The translations under genes were made by a program, and so were the position numbers. 7,517 nucleotides of DNA from an uncultured beta proteobacterium (lineage in GTDB: Bacteria; Pseudomonadota; Gammaproteobacteria; Burkholderiales; Burkholderiaceae_C): NCBI GenBank assembly GCA_903870955.1, contig CAIQEX010000667.1, positions 1 through 7,517 on the forward strand, written 5' to 3'. The notes beneath the pieces are model-generated. The model was not told the DNA's origin and did not search any database. It saw only the letters and a program-made list of their open reading frames with translations. Positions 1 to 6,509 of this stretch are shown here, piece after piece (position 1 is the first letter of the stretch; each line of letters starts with the position of its first letter).

Positions 1-1038
1 GCAGACTTCACACTGGATGTGGATCTGCAGTTGCCGGGCAAAGGCGTGACCGCACTTTTTGGCCCGTCGGGATGCGGCAAGACCACGCTGTTGCGCTGCA
101 TCGCCGGTCTCACGCGCGCGGCCCAGGGCCAACTCACGGTGCAAGGTCAGACGTGGCAAGACAGCGACCATTTTATGCCGACGCACCAGCGCCCGCTGGG
201 CTATGTGTTTCAAGAGGCGAACCTGTTTGCGCACCTGACGGTGCAGGGCAACTTGCTCTACGGTCAAGCGCGCGTGCCAGCCAGTGCGCAGCGCATTGCG
301 CTCGACAGCGTTGTCGAGCTTCTCGGCATTGGCCATCTGCTGGAGCGCATGCCACAGGGTCTGTCTGGTGGCGAGCGCCAGCGTGTGGCAATTGCCCGCG
401 CCCTGTTGACCAGCCCGCGCCTGTTGCTGATGGACGAGCCACTGGCGGCACTCGACCTCGCACGCAAGAAAGAATTCTTGCCCTACCTGGAACGTCTGCA
501 CGATGAGCTGGATATTCCGGTGATTTATGTCAGCCATGCGCCGGACGAAGTGGCGCGTCTGGCCGACCACATCGTGGTGATGCAGGACGGACGCGCGGTG
601 GGCGTCGGGCCGCTGACCGAAACCCTGGCCCGCCTCGACCTGCCTATCCAACTGGGCGAAGATGCCGGTGTCGTGCTGCGTGCCGTGGTGGCGGAACGGG
701 ATACCGAATGGAACCTGGCGCGCGTGGAATTCCCCGGCGGCAGTCTGTGGGTGCGTGACGCCGGTCTGCCAATAGGTCACGCGGTGCGCGTGCGCATTCT
801 GGCGCGCGACGTCAGCATTGCGCTGGCTCCGGTGACCGGCGTCAGCATCCAGAACTGTCTGCCCGCCACCGTCGATCAAATGGCCGCTGACTACCACCCT
901 GCCCTCTCGCTGTTGCGTTTGCGCATGGGTGAATCTCCCTTGCTGGCACGCCTGACGCGGCGCTCTGCCGTGGCACTGGCGCTGGAGCCTGGCAAGGCCG
1001 TCTGGGTGCAGATCAAGGCAGTGGCGCTGATTGGCTAG
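1..1038 (+). CDS. modC: Molybdate ABC transporter ATP-binding protein ModC (5' end cut by window)
   Basis: This is the cytoplasmic ATPase subunit that powers molybdate import by the ModABC transporter. The frame is open from base 1. A GTG at 19 could be taken as a start, but the residues before it (ADFTLDV) continue the first beta-strand of the ABC fold, so the true start lies a few codons off the left edge. Counting from the GTG, the visible motifs are: Walker A GPSGCGKTT (15-23), Q-loop Gln65 in YVFQEANLF, the ABC signature LSGGERQR (115-122), Walker B LLLMDEP (135-141) and the H-loop His173 in VSHAPDEV. The last ~65-70 residues, beginning near IQNCLPATV, look like the single Mop (molybdate-binding) domain that separates ModC from other ABC ATPases. 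modA and modB would be expected upstream, outside the window. The gene ends in TAG. The family is clear; the molybdate assignment rests on the Mop-like tail and overall resemblance. Confidence 0.93.
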   Translation, partial: ADFTLDVDLQLPGKGVTALFGPSGCGKTTLLRCIAGLTRAAQGQLTVQGQTWQDSDHFMPTHQRPLGYVFQEANLFAHLTVQGNLLYGQARVPASAQRIALDSVVELLGIGHLLERMPQGLSGGERQRVAIARALLTSPRLLLMDEPLAALDLARKKEFLPYLERLHDELDIPVIYVSHAPDEVARLADHIVVMQDGRAVGVGPLTETLARLDLPIQLGEDAGVVLRAVVAERDTEWNLARVEFPGGSLWVRDAGLPIGHAVRVRILARDVSIALAPVTGVSIQNCLPATVDQMAADYHPALSLLRLRMGESPLLARLTRRSAVALALEPGKAVWVQIKAVALIG

Positions 1039-1096
1039 GCGGCGCACGAAACATCCAAACAGGACGTACTATTCGGCTTCCTCGACCATCCCAATC

Positions 1097-1103
1097 AAAG
1101 GAG
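1097..1103 (+). promoter_or_regulatory. Strong Shine-Dalgarno for the SRPBCC protein
   Basis: AAAGGAG lies 7 nt before the ATG at 1111 and decides that start. The same AAAGGAGACA string precedes the solute-binding protein gene on the other strand. The 72-bp gap after modC has no convincing -35/-10 pair: a TACTAT at 1067 lacks a partner. The gene may therefore be read from the modC transcript. Confidence 0.75.
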
Positions 1104-1110
1104 ACATCGC

Positions 1111-1557
1111 ATGGCAACAGGAACAGTACGGCTGCACCGCGTATTGCGTGCCCCACCCGAGCGCATCTACCGGGCCTTTCTGGAAGCGGATGCTTTGGCC
1201 AAGTGGATACCGCCCTACGGCTTTACCTGCAAGGTGCATCACCTGGAAGCCAAAGTGGGCGGCAGCTTCCGCATGTCGTTCAGCAATTTTGGCAATGGCA
1301 GCGGCAACTCCTTCGGCGGTGAATACCTGGAGTTGGTGCCCAATGCGCGCCTGCGTTACACCGACAAATTTGATGACCCGAATCTGCCGGGTGAGATGCA
1401 GGTAACGGTGGATTTGCGAAAGGTGTTGTGCGGCACCGAAATCCAGATCGTGCAGGAAGGAATTCCTGAAGTCATCCCCACCGAGATGTGCTATCTGGGC
1501 TGGCAGGAATCACTGGCTCAACTGGCCACACTGGTGGAGCCGGAAATTCCAGGGTAA
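1111..1557 (+). CDS. SRPBCC family protein, AHSA1 / START-like domain
   Basis: A 148-residue protein that is essentially one SRPBCC (Bet v 1/START-like) domain of the AHSA1 branch. The opening RVLRAPPERIYRAFLEAD is the usual first strand and helix of the fold. It is followed by LAKWIPPYGF, which matches the common A-x-x-W-x-P segment. The GGSFRMSF strand, the GGEYLELVPN strand-turn and the closing helix GWQESLAQLATLVE complete the helix-grip pattern. Such domains enclose a hydrophobic pocket and bind small ligands, or act as Aha1-like co-chaperone modules; the ligand cannot be read from sequence. There is no signal peptide, so it is probably cytosolic. Length is normal for the family. It lies 72 bp after modC on the same strand with its own strong ribosome binding site, and nothing suggests a role in molybdate uptake. 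It converges on the alpha/beta hydrolase gene. Confidence 0.9.
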   Translation: MATGTVRLHRVLRAPPERIYRAFLEADALAKWIPPYGFTCKVHHLEAKVGGSFRMSFSNFGNGSGNSFGGEYLELVPNARLRYTDKFDDPNLPGEMQVTVDLRKVLCGTEIQIVQEGIPEVIPTEMCYLGWQESLAQLATLVEPEIPG

Positions 1558-1571
1558 GCAGAGCGGGCGAG

Positions 1572-1590
1572 TCAGCGGGTCGCGCGCTGA
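1572..1590. terminator. Possible bidirectional hairpin between convergent genes
   Basis: TCAGCG and CGCTGA form a 6-bp perfect stem around a 7-nt loop. It sits in the 36-bp gap between the stop codons of the SRPBCC gene and the hydrolase gene. There is no T-tract on either side, so it is not a classical intrinsic terminator. Its position between converging genes is the main reason to list it. Confidence 0.3.
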
Positions 1591-1593
1591 ACC

Positions 1594-2385
1594 CTACATC
1601 GCCGGATGCAGAACCCAATCGGCGATCAGGTCCACGGCTTCCTTTTCCTTGCCTATGAAACCGTGAAAGTGCAAGGCTTCGCAGGGGTCCCCGCTTGCAC
1701 CGTCGCCTCCATCAACCCACAGCGTTTTCCTGATCGGCGAATTCTTCAGTTCGCCGGCAATGCTTTTGGCAAGCTCTGGTGTGCAAACCTTGCACGCGTC
1801 ATGTTCATGGTGCAGCACCAGCACCGGCACCTTGATTTTTGACAAGTCCTGGGCGAGCACCGCGCCCTTGATGCGGGATGCCGTCACGGACGATGTCAGG
1901 ACGATGCCGGCGATGTTCGAGCCCGTGTCCCGAATGACGGCGGCAGCCACCGAGATGGTTCCCATGCTGGTACCCACCAGCCAGATTGGCGCGGAACTTT
2001 TGGCTTTGATGGCCTTGAAAATAGCCTGGTTGTCGAGATTGTGGTCATCGCCGATTCGGGTCAGCCCATCGAGACCCGTCACATCCGTGGCACGCCCAAC
2101 CAGAATGACATTGAAGGGATGCGCGGAAAATAACTTGGCCGAGCGAATCAGAAAATTCGCACTGCCGGGCCAGCCATCTGCGCCGATCTTGCCAAAGCCG
2201 CCACCGCCGCCGGAATACAACACCAGGGTCGCCACCGCATCCTTTTTCCATACTTCATAAATAGGTACGTAAACGCCCCGCGTTTCCACGCGCTCGACAT
2301 GGCCCGCAGCAATGTCATCGGCGCGTGCAGAAGGAACGCCACCGAATGACACCAGCAACGACAACAGGAAGATTGCAATCTTCAT
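1594..2385 (-). CDS. Exported alpha/beta hydrolase, function unknown
   Basis: A 263-residue alpha/beta-hydrolase-fold protein with an N-terminal secretion signal. Residues 1-22 have one Lys, a hydrophobic core (IAIFLLSLLVSFGG) and an A-R-A site before DD, as expected for Sec export to the periplasm. A glycine-rich loop YSGGGGGFG (57-65) follows the first strands and probably shapes the oxyanion hole. The nucleophile elbow is G-T-S-M-G with Ser140. Asp196 in HHEHDAC is the likely acid, and His241 in HFHGF the likely base. Three cysteines, C198 and C201 (DACKVC) and C235 (GDPCEA), surround these residues and could form a disulphide outside the cytoplasm. The substrate is unknown. The gene starts 15 bp after the cupin stop, so the two are probably co-transcribed. 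A GAGG sits 13 nt before the ATG, which is too far for a good ribosome binding site, so translation may be weak or coupled. Confidence 0.87.
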   Translation of the reverse strand: MKIAIFLLSLLVSFGGVPSARADDIAAGHVERVETRGVYVPIYEVWKKDAVATLVLYSGGGGGFGKIGADGWPGSANFLIRSAKLFSAHPFNVILVGRATDVTGLDGLTRIGDDHNLDNQAIFKAIKAKSSAPIWLVGTSMGTISVAAAVIRDTGSNIAGIVLTSSVTASRIKGAVLAQDLSKIKVPVLVLHHEHDACKVCTPELAKSIAGELKNSPIRKTLWVDGGDGASGDPCEALHFHGFIGKEKEAVDLIADWVLHPAM

Positions 2386-2400
2386 TGAACAGGAGATGCC

Positions 2401-2754
2401 TCAGGCACCCGGCTCATAGATAACGAATTCTTTACGCGTGGGAACGACCACTTCCCAGGTACCGGAGAACCCGCTGGGTAAGACGAAAGCATCACCCGCC
2501 GTCAACGTCACAGCATGACCCGACGTGTCAGTGATAACGCTGGTGCCCTCCAGAATTTTGCAGTATTCCTCTTCGGTGTAGGTGATGCGCCACTTGCCGA
2601 TTTCGCTAACCCAAATACCTGCGAAAAACTTTTTGCTGGCATCGGTGTAATGCATCCACAGAGATTGCTTCGGATTGCCCACAATAAGCTTTTCAGGGGG
2701 CAGGAAATACGTCTCACAAGCGACTGTGGAGTTGTCAAATTTGTGTATAGGCAT
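2401..2754 (-). CDS. Small cupin-domain protein (DUF861 / EutQ-like cupin)
   Basis: A 117-residue single-domain cupin. The first motif is G53-KWRITYTEEEYCKILEG-70 and the second is G87-DAFVLPSGFSGTWEV. This is the pattern of the DUF861 (Cupin_3) group, in which the classical metal-binding histidines are largely absent; here Glu61-63 occupy that stretch. Relatives are often of unknown function or linked to ureidoglycolate or ethanolamine-type metabolism, but the substrate here cannot be assigned. I chose the ATG at 2754 because it gives the usual family length. The frame stays open further upstream, but those codons run through the terminator hairpin at 2896-2922 and do not look like protein. 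No good Shine-Dalgarno precedes 2754. Hand count gives about 51% GC, clearly below modC or the solute-binding protein gene. It is probably the first gene of a unit with the hydrolase. Confidence 0.85.
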   Translation of the reverse strand: MPIHKFDNSTVACETYFLPPEKLIVGNPKQSLWMHYTDASKKFFAGIWVSEIGKWRITYTEEEYCKILEGTSVITDTSGHAVTLTAGDAFVLPSGFSGTWEVVVPTRKEFVIYEPGA

Positions 2755-2826
2755 TTCGCAATCATACGACCAGCGTACAGCCACGTCGTCGTGCGTTATG
2801 TCGCTCCAACATCTTCGGTTGTTGCA

Positions 2827-2855
2827 TAAATACAGTCGCTTGAACTGCAGTGAAA
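2827..2855 (-). promoter_or_regulatory. Candidate sigma70-type promoter for the cupin-hydrolase unit
   Basis: Read on the minus strand, TTTCAC (2850-2855) and TATTTA (2827-2832) are separated by 17 bp. They lie after the tandem terminators and about 70 bp before the cupin ATG, which is where a new promoter is needed. The surrounding ~200-bp spacer is AT-rich (about 44% GC by hand count), which raises the chance of a false match. Confidence 0.3.
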
Positions 2856-2895
2856 AATGGCGTTTGGTCCACTTTTTAAAGTAGCTTGGCGAACG

Positions 2896-2922
2896 AAAAA
2901 ATGACCACTCGAAAGTGGCCAT
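2896..2922 (-). terminator. Intrinsic terminator after the oxidoreductase gene
   Basis: On the minus strand, ATGGCCACT - TTCG - AGTGGTCAT forms a 9-bp stem, with one G-T pair, closed by a stable UUCG-type tetraloop. It is followed by a run of T (the A-run at 2896-2901 on the plus strand). It lies about 35 bp after the stop codon of the dehydrogenase-family gene and should end the solute-binding protein/dehydrogenase transcript. Confidence 0.8.
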
Positions 2923-2941
2923 ATAAAAGTCTTGAAAGACT
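2923..2941 (-). terminator. Second, upstream terminator-like hairpin (tandem)
   Basis: Minus-strand AGTCT - TTCA - AGACT followed by TTTATAT. The stem is 5 bp (6 if the loop tightens) with a short T-rich tail. It begins 16 nt after the dehydrogenase stop and sits immediately before the stronger hairpin at 2896-2922. It is weaker on its own; the pairing with its neighbour supports it. Confidence 0.5.
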
Positions 2942-2956
2942 GATTGGATTCTTGAT

Positions 2957-3898
2957 TCAGACTTCGCTGGGATGCTGCACTTCCCAAGGCGCAGTCCAGT
3001 TGCCGGCGACGCGCAGATTGACACCCGCATCGTCTTCAATCACCTTGCACACCGTCATCTCGCCACCGCAATCGCCGTAGCGCTCGCGCGCTTCCTTGAA
3101 GCGGGCGTGGGTGGCCTGCGTCATCTCGTGACGAATGCCAGTTTGCTGCATAAGCTCATCGATCAACCCCAGGTCTTTCAGACACAGCTCAAGCCGGAAC
3201 GATGGGTCATAGTGCCCGGCAAAAATGGAAGGCACATCGTGCTGCATGACAAAACTTTCTGCTGCACCGCCTTTCATGGCAGCCCACCAGACGTCTGGCT
3301 CAAGCCCGGCCACCTTGGCGGCCACCATGGCTTCGCCAATGGCTGCCGCATGGACCAGCCACAGTTGGTTATTGACCAGCTTGGCCACGTAGCCATTGCC
3401 GTATTGACCTACACGACGTATTTCGCCCACCACCTTGAGCACCGGGGTGACATGCGCCACCGCCGCGTCGGTGCCGCCCACAAACAGAATCATGTCACCG
3501 CGTATGGCCGAATCGATTGAGCCGGTGACCGGCGAATCCACTGCCAAGCCTCCCGCAGATTCGAAGTCCACACCCAGCTCACGCATCAATTTGGGGGCGC
3601 TGGTGGTCATATCGACCCAGGCCTTGCCCTTGCAAGTGGTCGACAGCAGACCCTGGGGGCCACGCAGCACGTCCTCGATCTGCTTGGGCCCAAACACCAT
3701 GGTGAAGACGATGTCCACCTGATCCAGCACCGCTGCTGGCGAGTCAGCCCATACCGCACCCTGAGCCACCAGTTTGTTGCACGCGTCCCGGTTGATGTCG
3801 TGCACCACCAGCGCAAAGCCTGCACGCTGGATGTTGCGTGCGGCGGCACTGCCCATATTGCCCAGTCCGATGAATCCGATTTTCAAGGTAGCTTCCAT
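2957..3898 (-). CDS. NAD(P)-dependent oxidoreductase, 3-hydroxyisobutyrate dehydrogenase family
   Basis: A 313-residue beta-hydroxyacid dehydrogenase. The N-terminus KIGFIGLGNMG (6-16) is the Rossmann dinucleotide-binding loop. Asp34 near the end of strand 2 (VVHDINRD) would favour NAD over NADP. DSPVTGS (121-127) stands where the family's substrate motif D-x-P-V-S-G-G is found, with Thr and Ser replacing the usual Ser and Gly. The catalytic lysine is Lys173 in GNGYVAKLVNN, and the KDLGL segment (241-245) is also typical. The expected reaction is reversible oxidation of a beta-hydroxy acid to the semialdehyde or keto acid; the substrate is not determined. I chose the ATG at 3898, which places the Rossmann strand at the usual distance; an in-frame TTG at 3925 would overlap the previous stop. 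The gene lies 23 bp after the solute-binding protein gene, probably in the same operon, and ends at tandem terminators. The tail of about 20 residues after the last helix is slightly longer than usual. Confidence 0.92.
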   Translation of the reverse strand: MEATLKIGFIGLGNMGSAAARNIQRAGFALVVHDINRDACNKLVAQGAVWADSPAAVLDQVDIVFTMVFGPKQIEDVLRGPQGLLSTTCKGKAWVDMTTSAPKLMRELGVDFESAGGLAVDSPVTGSIDSAIRGDMILFVGGTDAAVAHVTPVLKVVGEIRRVGQYGNGYVAKLVNNQLWLVHAAAIGEAMVAAKVAGLEPDVWWAAMKGGAAESFVMQHDVPSIFAGHYDPSFRLELCLKDLGLIDELMQQTGIRHEMTQATHARFKEARERYGDCGGEMTVCKVIEDDAGVNLRVAGNWTAPWEVQHPSEV

Positions 3899-3921
3899 TG
3901 GGTGGGGTGGTCGCGCGGCGA

Positions 3922-5484
3922 TCAAGCGAACCAGCCTTTTTCTGCCAGCCGGTTGTCGTTCATGTCGTAGCGCGCATGCGGCTCCAGTCCCTTGAGCTTG
4001 ACGCTGCCGCCGTCCATCTGGTCGCCCACGCCAAAGCAGACCATGCCGGCTTCTTCAGATATCAGGTGCTGCACTTCGGCATACATTTCCTTGCGTTTGC
4101 CGTGGTTGAGCTCCACCCGTGCATCGACCACCAACTTGTCCATGGCGGCACTCTTGAAGTGGGTGTCATTCCAGGCACCACCACCCAAAAACTGGGTGGA
4201 GACCTGCAAGTCTGCAGTCGGCCGGTTGCCCCAGAACACCGAGCAAAACGGGACCTTCATCCACACGTTGTCCCAGTAGCCATCGCCCGACACACGCTTC
4301 ACATCCAGCGTCATTCCGGCCTTGGCCAATGTTTCCTGGAACATCACGCCGGAGTCAATGGCACCGGTGTAGCAACCGTCCGAAACCTGCACTTCGATGG
4401 GTCCACTGATGCCAGCTTTCTTGAAGTGAAACTTGGACTTATCCGGGTCGAAGGGCTTTGGTTTCAGGTTGGCGTTGTAGAACTGGTCAGCCGGGCCCAC
4501 GGTCTGGTCATTGCCCAGCGAGGCGTAGCCGGAGAACACGTTGTCGATAACTTTTTGGCGGTCGATGCCGTATTTCAGGCCCAACATCACATCGCGATTC
4601 TTGAACGGGTCGGTGTCCAGCAGGGCCACAAAACCGTAGCGGTTGCCAGTACCCTTGGTGCGCGAGATGGTGATGCTCTTGTTTTTGGAAAGCAGCCCCA
4701 CGGTTTTGGGGTTCAGCCGATTGACGGCATCAACCTGCCCTGTAATCAGTGCCTGGGTGCGCGCTGAGGAATCGCCGATGTAGCGAATCTCCACCGCATC
4801 AAAATTGCCCCGGTTGGGCTTCCAGTAATTTCCGGGTTTGCGCTTGGCCGTGACCCGCACGCCAGGTTGCCAATCCACCAGCGTGTAGGCACCGGTGCCA
4901 TCGGGTTTGGAAAAGTCCGTCGTGCCAGCTGGCACGATCACCAGGTGATAGTCCGACAGCACAAAGGGTAAATCGGCATTGCCCGACTTCATGGTGATCT
5001 GCACCTGGTTGGCCGACAGTTTCTTGATCTCGGTAATGGGCTCCAAGATTCCCTTGGCGGGCGATTTTGTTTCACCCCGGTGCAGGTTGATGGAATAGAT
5101 CACATCGTCGGCGTCCAGCGTTTTGCCCGAGCCAAAGGTGATGCCCTTGCGGATATTGAAGATCCACTCGGCGGCACCGGGCTTGGATTCCCAACTCTCC
5201 GCCAGCTCTGGCACGGCATTGCCTTTGGCATCAATTTCGACCAACTGGTTCCAGAACATCAGGCTGTAGAAAATCGGAATGGAATCAGCATAGGTGCGCG
5301 GATCCAGGCTGTCTGATGGTGAACCGCCTTCCATGCCCACGCGCAGCGTGCCGCCTTTTTTCACAGCGCTTTGCGCCATTGCAGGCAGTGCACCCAATGT
5401 GGCTGAAAGGCCCAGTGCCGCAGCACCGGTGATGAGTTGTCGGCGGTCGAGGATGATGCGGCTCTTGTCTTGTGCTTCTTGCAT
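3922..5484 (-). CDS. Tat-exported ABC transporter substrate-binding protein, family 5 (peptide/nickel type)
   Basis: A 520-residue periplasmic solute-binding protein of the SBP_bac_5 (DppA/OppA/NikA) family. The N-terminus has a twin-arginine signal: D-R14-R15-Q-L-I, then the hydrophobic run TGAAALGLSATLGAL and the cleavage site AMA|Q after Ala37. Mature family features include GGTLRVGMEGG at the start of domain I, PELAESWE (92-99) and the strand-helix block around IRKGITFGSGKTLDADDVIYSI (111-132). Length is normal. The ATG at 5484 is fixed by AAAGGAG 9 nt upstream; an earlier in-frame start lacks this. Family members bind peptides, but also opines, nickel chelates and sugars, so the ligand is open. 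The next gene is an oxidoreductase and the divergent gene is a LysR regulator, which points to inducible uptake of a catabolic substrate. No permease or ATPase for it is in the window. Confidence 0.93.
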   Translation of the reverse strand: MQEAQDKSRIILDRRQLITGAAALGLSATLGALPAMAQSAVKKGGTLRVGMEGGSPSDSLDPRTYADSIPIFYSLMFWNQLVEIDAKGNAVPELAESWESKPGAAEWIFNIRKGITFGSGKTLDADDVIYSINLHRGETKSPAKGILEPITEIKKLSANQVQITMKSGNADLPFVLSDYHLVIVPAGTTDFSKPDGTGAYTLVDWQPGVRVTAKRKPGNYWKPNRGNFDAVEIRYIGDSSARTQALITGQVDAVNRLNPKTVGLLSKNKSITISRTKGTGNRYGFVALLDTDPFKNRDVMLGLKYGIDRQKVIDNVFSGYASLGNDQTVGPADQFYNANLKPKPFDPDKSKFHFKKAGISGPIEVQVSDGCYTGAIDSGVMFQETLAKAGMTLDVKRVSGDGYWDNVWMKVPFCSVFWGNRPTADLQVSTQFLGGGAWNDTHFKSAAMDKLVVDARVELNHGKRKEMYAEVQHLISEEAGMVCFGVGDQMDGGSVKLKGLEPHARYDMNDNRLAEKGWFA

Positions 5485-5493
5485 GTTGTGTGT

Positions 5494-5500
5494 CTCCTTT
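5494..5500 (-). promoter_or_regulatory. Shine-Dalgarno of the solute-binding protein gene
   Basis: Minus-strand AAAGGAG, 9 nt before the ATG at 5484. It decides that start over an in-frame start 11 codons upstream. A 10-bp perfect palindrome CTTGCGCAAG (5509-5518) lies just upstream in the leader and could fold near the ribosome site. Confidence 0.75.
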
Positions 5501-5572
5501 ATCGTTTGCTTGCGCAAGGGAATTGACTTGCCCTATTCAAGTTCGGGGCGAATCTGAAGTGGGTCAAGCGCG

Positions 5573-5601
5573 AATGTAGATTTACCATTCACTTCAAGCA
5601 A
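5573..5601 (-). promoter_or_regulatory. Candidate promoter of the solute-binding protein operon
   Basis: On the minus strand, TTGCTT (5596-5601) and TACATT (5573-5578) are spaced by exactly 17 bp, a good sigma70 match. The transcript would begin near 5566 and have a leader of about 80 nt. The inverted repeat at 5623-5639 would then be centred near -65, the usual LysR site. Confidence 0.5.
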
Positions 5602-5622
5602 ACGAATTCTTGTTATGCTGAT

Positions 5623-5639
5623 CATCACAAAACGTGATG
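5623..5639. promoter_or_regulatory. Probable LysR-type operator (T-N11-A inverted repeat)
   Basis: CATCAC-AAAAC-GTGATG is a perfect 6-bp inverted repeat with a 5-bp centre. It contains TCACAAAACGTGA, which has the T-N11-A form bound by LysR-type regulators. It sits in the 168-bp region between two divergent genes. Its centre is about 65 bp upstream of the predicted start of the solute-binding protein transcript. It also overlaps the likely lysR start region: a TATGCT at 5614-5619 could be the lysR -10, though its -35 is poor. The arrangement fits activation of the transport operon and autorepression of the regulator. Confidence 0.6.
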
Positions 5640-5652
5640 CAGAAAGATGCCC

Positions 5653-6509
5653 ATGAAATACCTGGATCTGACCCTGCTGCAGGCCTTCACTGCGGTGATC
5701 GACAGTGGCAGCTTCACGCTGGCCGCACGCTATTTGTGCCGCACCCAGTCGGCGGTCAGCATGCAGATTCGCAAGCTTGAAGAGACCGTGGGCAGAGCCC
5801 TGCTGCAACCTGACCGTCGCAATATCCGGTTGACCGAAGAAGGCGAAGTGCTGTTGGACTATGCCCGTCGCATGATCCGCCTGAATGAAGACGCACTGGT
5901 CGCGATGGACCAGCCGTTTGCCGAGGGCCATGTGCGCCTGGGCTTGCCTGATGACTATGCAGAATATTTTTTGCCGGAAGTGCTGGCACGCTTTGCCCAT
6001 GCCTACCCGCGCGTGCAACTCGAAGTCATTGGCGCTTTGAGTGGCGACCTGCTGGACCGGGTGGAGGCCGGAGCCCTCGATGTTGCGCTGATCACCAGGC
6101 AACCCAACGGCCGGCAGGGAGAATTCTGCGGCGCGAGCGGCTGGTGTGGGCAGGCTCCAGGCAACGACAGGTGCATGCCGAGTCGCCATTGCCGCTGGCG
6201 CTATTTCCCGAAGGTTGTGTATTCAGAGCGCATGCGTTGGCCACGCTGGATGCGCAATCCATCCCTTGGCGCATTGCCTATACCAGCCAAAGTTTTGCAG
6301 GTGGGAAGTTGGCCGTTTCGGGTGGGCTGGCATTGACCGTGATGGCACAGAGCATGGTGCCACCCGACTGGAGAACTTTCGGTACCGACGAAGGCTTGCC
6401 GACACTGCCCGAGTTTGAAATTGCGCTGCACAAGGCCACTGGCAAATTGCCAAAGGCCGTCAAGCTTTTGGAAGATCAATTGATTGAAAGCGTGCGTTCG
6501 AAATATTGA
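5653..6509 (+). pseudogene. LysR-family transcriptional regulator, frame broken near 6122
   Basis: The N-terminal winged-helix domain is intact: LDLTLLQAFTAVIDSGSFTL, then AARYLCRTQSAVSMQIRKLE with the recognition helix (about residues 19-42) and the wing NIRLTEEGE (57-65). The effector-binding domain begins at HVRLGLPDDYAEYFLP and runs to DVALITRQPNGRQGE (157). There the frame leaves the family pattern. The expected continuation ILRRERLVWAGS is in another frame from 6123 and runs to the TGA at 6507-6509. One missing base, most simply one A in the AA at 6122-6123, explains the break. Restored, the protein is about 285 residues, normal for LysR. As written, translation would stop at 6336 after 227 residues with a scrambled tail and a half effector domain. 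I prefer the ATG at 5653, 6 nt after AGAAAG, over the one at 5647. It is divergent from the solute-binding protein gene and probably regulates it. Sequencing error and true mutation cannot be told apart here. Confidence 0.88.

Noticed and set aside
19..21. GTG at 19 as the modC start
   Set aside because: The frame is open to base 1 and the preceding codons encode the expected first strand of the ABC domain, so the gene is simply cut by the window.
2755..3039. In-frame upstream extension of the cupin gene to 212 residues
   Set aside because: The extra codons overlap the end of the dehydrogenase gene, pass through both terminator hairpins and an AT-rich spacer, and show no protein-like pattern. 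The 117-residue form matches the family.
3899..3925. TTG start for the dehydrogenase at 3925
   Set aside because: It would add nine residues (MIAARPPHP) not typical of the family and overlap the previous stop codon. The AAGG about 9 nt before the TTG makes it possible, but the ATG at 3898 fits the Rossmann position better.
3898..4767. Plus-strand open frame of 289 codons
   Set aside because: It lies antisense to the well-supported solute-binding protein gene. Its translation is rich in His and Val with no recognisable domain, and it arises from the codon bias of the real gene.
5509..5518. Palindrome CTTGCGCAAG in the solute-binding protein leader
   Set aside because: A perfect 10-bp palindrome, but with no loop and no matching copy elsewhere. 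It lies downstream of the predicted start, and nothing ties it to a known regulator.
5533..6189. Minus-strand open frame of 218 codons across the lysR gene and its promoter
   Set aside because: It is antisense to the LysR N-terminal half, crosses the divergent promoter region and matches no known family.
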